A stretch of DNA of 8,159 nucleotides from CBIFWW01 sp966186435. Lineage in GTDB: Bacteria; Pseudomonadota; Gammaproteobacteria; Enterobacterales; Enterobacteriaceae. Below, piece by piece: positions 6,032 through 8,159 of the stretch. The notes beneath the pieces were generated by a model. It did no database searches, was not told where the DNA came from, and was given only the letters and a program-made list of their open reading frames with translations. The number at the start of each line of letters is the position of its first letter. Within the stretch, counting starts at the first letter, position 1. Made by a program: the position numbers and the translations under genes. The stretch is taken from the NCBI GenBank assembly GCA_966186435.1, contig CBIFWW010000144.1, positions 1 to 8,159 on the forward strand, in the 5' to 3' direction.

Positions 6032-6051
6032 GGGCTATAGGCCCTTTTTTT
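6032..6051 (+). terminator. second terminator or attenuator just before rimP
   Basis: GGGC (6032-6035) pairs with GCCC (6041-6044), with an optional U-G pair inside and a small loop, followed at once by seven T's (6045-6051). The stem is short, so on its own it is weak. The T tract ends seven bases before the rimP ribosome site, so it could also affect rimP initiation. NusA stimulates termination at such hairpins, so autoregulation of the operon is a natural inference. Confidence 0.6.
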
Positions 6052-6058
6052 ATGTCCT

Positions 6059-6063
6059 GGAGG
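6059..6063 (+). promoter_or_regulatory. rimP ribosome binding site, fixes a UUG start
   Basis: GGAGG lies five bases before TTG at 6069. A GTG in the same frame at 6063 overlaps the site itself and cannot use it. The family N-terminus MSTLEQKL also begins at the TTG. Confidence 0.8.
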
Positions 6064-6068
6064 TGGCG

Positions 6069-6521
6069 TTGTCCACGTTAGAGCAAAAATTAACAGAGAT
6101 GATTACAGCGCCGGTCGAAGCACTGGGCTATGAACTGGTTGGCATCGAATTCGTTCGGGCTCGTATGTCTACGCTGCGCATCTATATTGATAGTGAAAAT
6201 GGCATCAATGTTGATGATTGCGCTGATGTCAGCCATCAGGTAAGTGCCGTAATGGATGTAGAAGACCCTATTACTGTCGCGTACAACCTGGAAGTATCTT
6301 CCCCGGGCCTCGATCGTCCGATGTTTACCGCAGACCATTACACTCGATTCCTCGGCGATGAGGTTACCGTGGTCCTACGTATGGCGGTACAGAACCGTCG
6401 TAAATGGCAGGGGGTTATCAAAGCCGTTGATGGCGAGATGATCACGTTAACGGTCGAAGGCAAAGATGAAGTGTTCGCACTGAGCAATATCCAGAAAGCG
6501 AACCTGGTTCCCCACTTTTAA
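6069..6521 (+). CDS. rimP: ribosome maturation factor RimP
   Basis: RimP binds the 30S precursor and speeds assembly of its small-subunit proteins in the cytoplasm. The 150-residue product equals the E. coli length when started at TTG 6069. The N-terminal alpha/beta domain covers about residues 1-82 and carries the family signature YNLEVSSPGLDRP at 72-84. The C-terminal SH3-like domain (about 85-150) ends KANLVPHF. The gene lies 17 bases after an attenuator-like hairpin and 26 bases before nusA. A rare UUG start after a strong GGAGG may hold its yield below that of nusA. The 9-codon ATG frame at 6052 that spans the ribosome site has no ribosome site of its own. Confidence 0.96.
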   Translation: MSTLEQKLTEMITAPVEALGYELVGIEFVRARMSTLRIYIDSENGINVDDCADVSHQVSAVMDVEDPITVAYNLEVSSPGLDRPMFTADHYTRFLGDEVTVVLRMAVQNRRKWQGVIKAVDGEMITLTVEGKDEVFALSNIQKANLVPHF

Positions 6522-6547
6522 CAGTCTGGATTGAGGCGAAGCCCAGG

Positions 6548-8035
6548 ATGAACAAAGAAATTTTGGCTGTTGTAGAAGCCGTTTCCAATGAAAAATCGCT
6601 TCCACGTGAGAAGATCTTTGAAGCGTTGGAAAGTGCCCTTGCAACAGCAACAAAGAAAAAATATGAGCAAGAAATTGATGTTCGCGTAGAAATAGATCGC
6701 AAAAGTGGTGATTTCGATACCTTCCGCCGCTGGTTAGTGGTTGAAGAAGTGACTCAGCCAACGCGCGAAATCACGCTTGAAGCAGCTCAGTACGAAGACC
6801 CGGCTATTGGACTGGAAGATTTCGTTGAAGACCAGATCGAATCTGTCACCTTTGACCGTATCACCACCCAGACGGCTAAGCAGGTTATCGTACAGAAAGT
6901 CCGCGAAGCTGAACGTGCTATGGTTGTAGATGCTTTCCGCGAGCATGAAGGTGAGATCATCACCGGCGTGGTCAAGAAAGTTAACCGCGACAATATCAGC
7001 CTGGACCTGGGTAGCAATGCTGAAGCAGTCATTTTGCGTGAAGATATGCTGCCGCGTGAAAACTTCCGCCCAGGTGACCGCATTCGCGGTGTACTCTACG
7101 CAGTACGTCCAGAAGCGCGTGGTGCACAGCTGTTTGTCACACGCTCCAAATCAGAAATGCTGATTGAGCTTTTCCGGATCGAAGTGCCAGAAATTGGCGA
7201 AGAAGTCATTGAAATCAAAGCCGCTGCCCGCGATCCGGGTTCCCGTGCCAAGATTGCAGTTAAAACCAATGACAAACGTATCGATCCTGTTGGCGCATGC
7301 GTAGGTATGCGTGGCGCACGCGTTCAGGCCGTTTCTACGGAACTGGGCGGCGAGCGTATTGATATCGTTCTTTGGGACGATAACCCGGCACAATTCGTCA
7401 TTAACGCAATGGCTCCGGCTGACGTAGCCTCCATCGTGGTTGACGAAGATAAACACACCATGGATATCGCGGTGGAAGCCGGTAACCTGGCGCAGGCAAT
7501 TGGCCGTAATGGTCAGAACGTACGCCTCGCTGCACAGCTGAGCGGTTGGGAACTCAACGTCATGACCGTTGACGACCTGCAATCTAAGCACCAGGCCGAA
7601 GCACACGCTGCTATCGATACCTTCACTAAGCATCTTGATATCGACGAAGACTTTGCAACGATGCTGGTTGAAGAAGGTTTCTCTACTCTTGAAGAACTGG
7701 CTTACGTGCCAATGAAAGAGCTGCTGGAAATCGACGGCCTGGATGAAGACACCGTAGAAGCTTTACGTGAACGCGCGAAAAATGCGCTGACCACGCTGGC
7801 GCTGGCTCAGGAAGAGAGCCTTGGCGATAATAAACCGCAGGACGATCTGCTGAACCTTGAAGGCGTTGATCGCGCTCTGGCATTCAAACTGGCCGCCCTT
7901 GGCGTTTGCTCTCTGGAAGATCTGGCTGAGCAAGGTGTCGACGATCTGTCTGATATCGAAGGCCTTTCTAGTGAGAAAGCCGGTGAGCTGATCATGGCTG
8001 CCCGTAATATTTGCTGGTTCGGTGACGACGCGTAA
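6548..8035 (+). CDS. nusA: transcription termination/antitermination factor NusA
   Basis: NusA binds RNA polymerase near the RNA exit channel, promotes pausing and intrinsic termination, and joins NusB, NusE and NusG in rRNA antitermination. The 495-residue product matches E. coli. Domains in order are: polymerase-binding N-terminal domain (about 1-130), S1 (about 135-200), KH1 (about 201-275, GMRG at 253-256), KH2 (about 277-345, GRNG at 319-322), and two acidic helix-hairpin-helix repeats AR1 (about 350-420) and AR2 (about 430-495). The two C-terminal repeats are typical of gammaproteobacteria and absent from many other phyla. The ATG at 6548 is supported by length and start sequence, with GAGG at 6533-6536 eleven bases upstream. 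No truncation or odd residue was noticed. It lies between rimP and infB and probably regulates its own operon at the upstream hairpins. Confidence 0.98.
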   Translation: MNKEILAVVEAVSNEKSLPREKIFEALESALATATKKKYEQEIDVRVEIDRKSGDFDTFRRWLVVEEVTQPTREITLEAAQYEDPAIGLEDFVEDQIESVTFDRITTQTAKQVIVQKVREAERAMVVDAFREHEGEIITGVVKKVNRDNISLDLGSNAEAVILREDMLPRENFRPGDRIRGVLYAVRPEARGAQLFVTRSKSEMLIELFRIEVPEIGEEVIEIKAAARDPGSRAKIAVKTNDKRIDPVGACVGMRGARVQAVSTELGGERIDIVLWDDNPAQFVINAMAPADVASIVVDEDKHTMDIAVEAGNLAQAIGRNGQNVRLAAQLSGWELNVMTVDDLQSKHQAEAHAAIDTFTKHLDIDEDFATMLVEEGFSTLEELAYVPMKELLEIDGLDEDTVEALRERAKNALTTLALAQEESLGDNKPQDDLLNLEGVDRALAFKLAALGVCSLEDLAEQGVDDLSDIEGLSSEKAGELIMAARNICWFGDDA

Positions 8036-8059
8036 TAAACTGTAGCAGGAAGGAACAGC

Positions 8060-8159
8060 ATGACCGATGTAACCGTAAAAGCGCTGGCCGCAGAGATCCA
8101 GACCTCCGTGGACCGCCTGGTACAGCAATTTGCTGATGCAGGGATCCCGAAGTCTGCTG
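8060..8159 (+). CDS. infB: translation initiation factor IF-2, N-terminal fragment
   Basis: IF2 is the GTPase that places fMet-tRNA on the 30S subunit and promotes 50S joining. Only 33 codons plus one base lie in the window before it runs off the edge. They read MTDVTVKALA and end in FADAGIPKSA, matching the IF2 N-terminal domain (LAxEIQTSVDRLVQQ pattern). AAGGA at 8050-8054 lies five bases before the ATG. The gap to nusA is 24 bases with no terminator, so it belongs to the same operon. The GTPase domain is not visible here. Confidence 0.93.
   Translation, partial: MTDVTVKALAAEIQTSVDRLVQQFADAGIPKSA

Noticed and set aside
6052..6081. Nine-codon frame from ATG 6052 across the rimP ribosome site
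   Set aside because: It is preceded by a T tract with no ribosome site, and the ATG probably occurs by chance.

Overview
The window is an ordinary, highly conserved chromosomal segment of an Enterobacterales gammaproteobacterium. Every protein reads as a close, nearly full-length match to its Escherichia coli counterpart as I remember it, and both tRNAs are almost identical to theirs. All genes lie on the + strand: rlmE, ftsH, folP, glmM, secG, leuU (tRNA-Leu GAG), metY (tRNA-fMet), rimP, nusA and the first 33 codons of infB. In E. coli K-12, argG and yhbX separate leuU from metY. Here the two tRNA genes are only 56 bases apart, so the source is probably an enterobacterial lineage outside the E. 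coli/Salmonella group. I cannot name the genus.

Layout. Bases 1-122 are a promoter region with a very good sigma-32 (heat-shock) match. It drives rlmE (23S rRNA 2'-O-methyltransferase) and ftsH (membrane AAA+ zinc protease). A strong intrinsic terminator follows ftsH at 2843-2870. Next come folP (dihydropteroate synthase) and glmM (phosphoglucosamine mutase), whose reading frames overlap by 8 bases. A 204-base gap with hairpins and a likely promoter leads to secG (translocon subunit), and leuU starts 14 bases after the secG stop. Then a tRNA promoter, metY, a structured leader with two terminator-like hairpins, and the rimP-nusA-infB translation/transcription operon.

How they work together. 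RlmE and FtsH form a heat-shock pair: FtsH degrades sigma-32 in E. coli, so a sigma-32 promoter ahead of it closes a feedback loop. FolP and GlmM feed folate and UDP-GlcNAc synthesis. Folate also supplies the formyl donor for the initiator tRNA made by metY. MetY, RimP (30S maturation), NusA (elongation, termination, antitermination) and IF2 (delivers fMet-tRNA) form a coherent gene-expression operon.

I found no undescribed system, mobile element, CRISPR array or foreign island. The points most worth a second look are in ftsH. A TGA stop removes the last seven residues expected from E. coli, exactly at the reported self-processing site. There is also a Gly-to-Cys change in the conserved MDGF segment of the AAA+ domain. 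Other leads are the leuU-metY junction, the long inverted repeat after metY, and the hairpins in the rlmE-ftsH and glmM-secG gaps. Comparisons with E. coli are from memory, not from an alignment run here.
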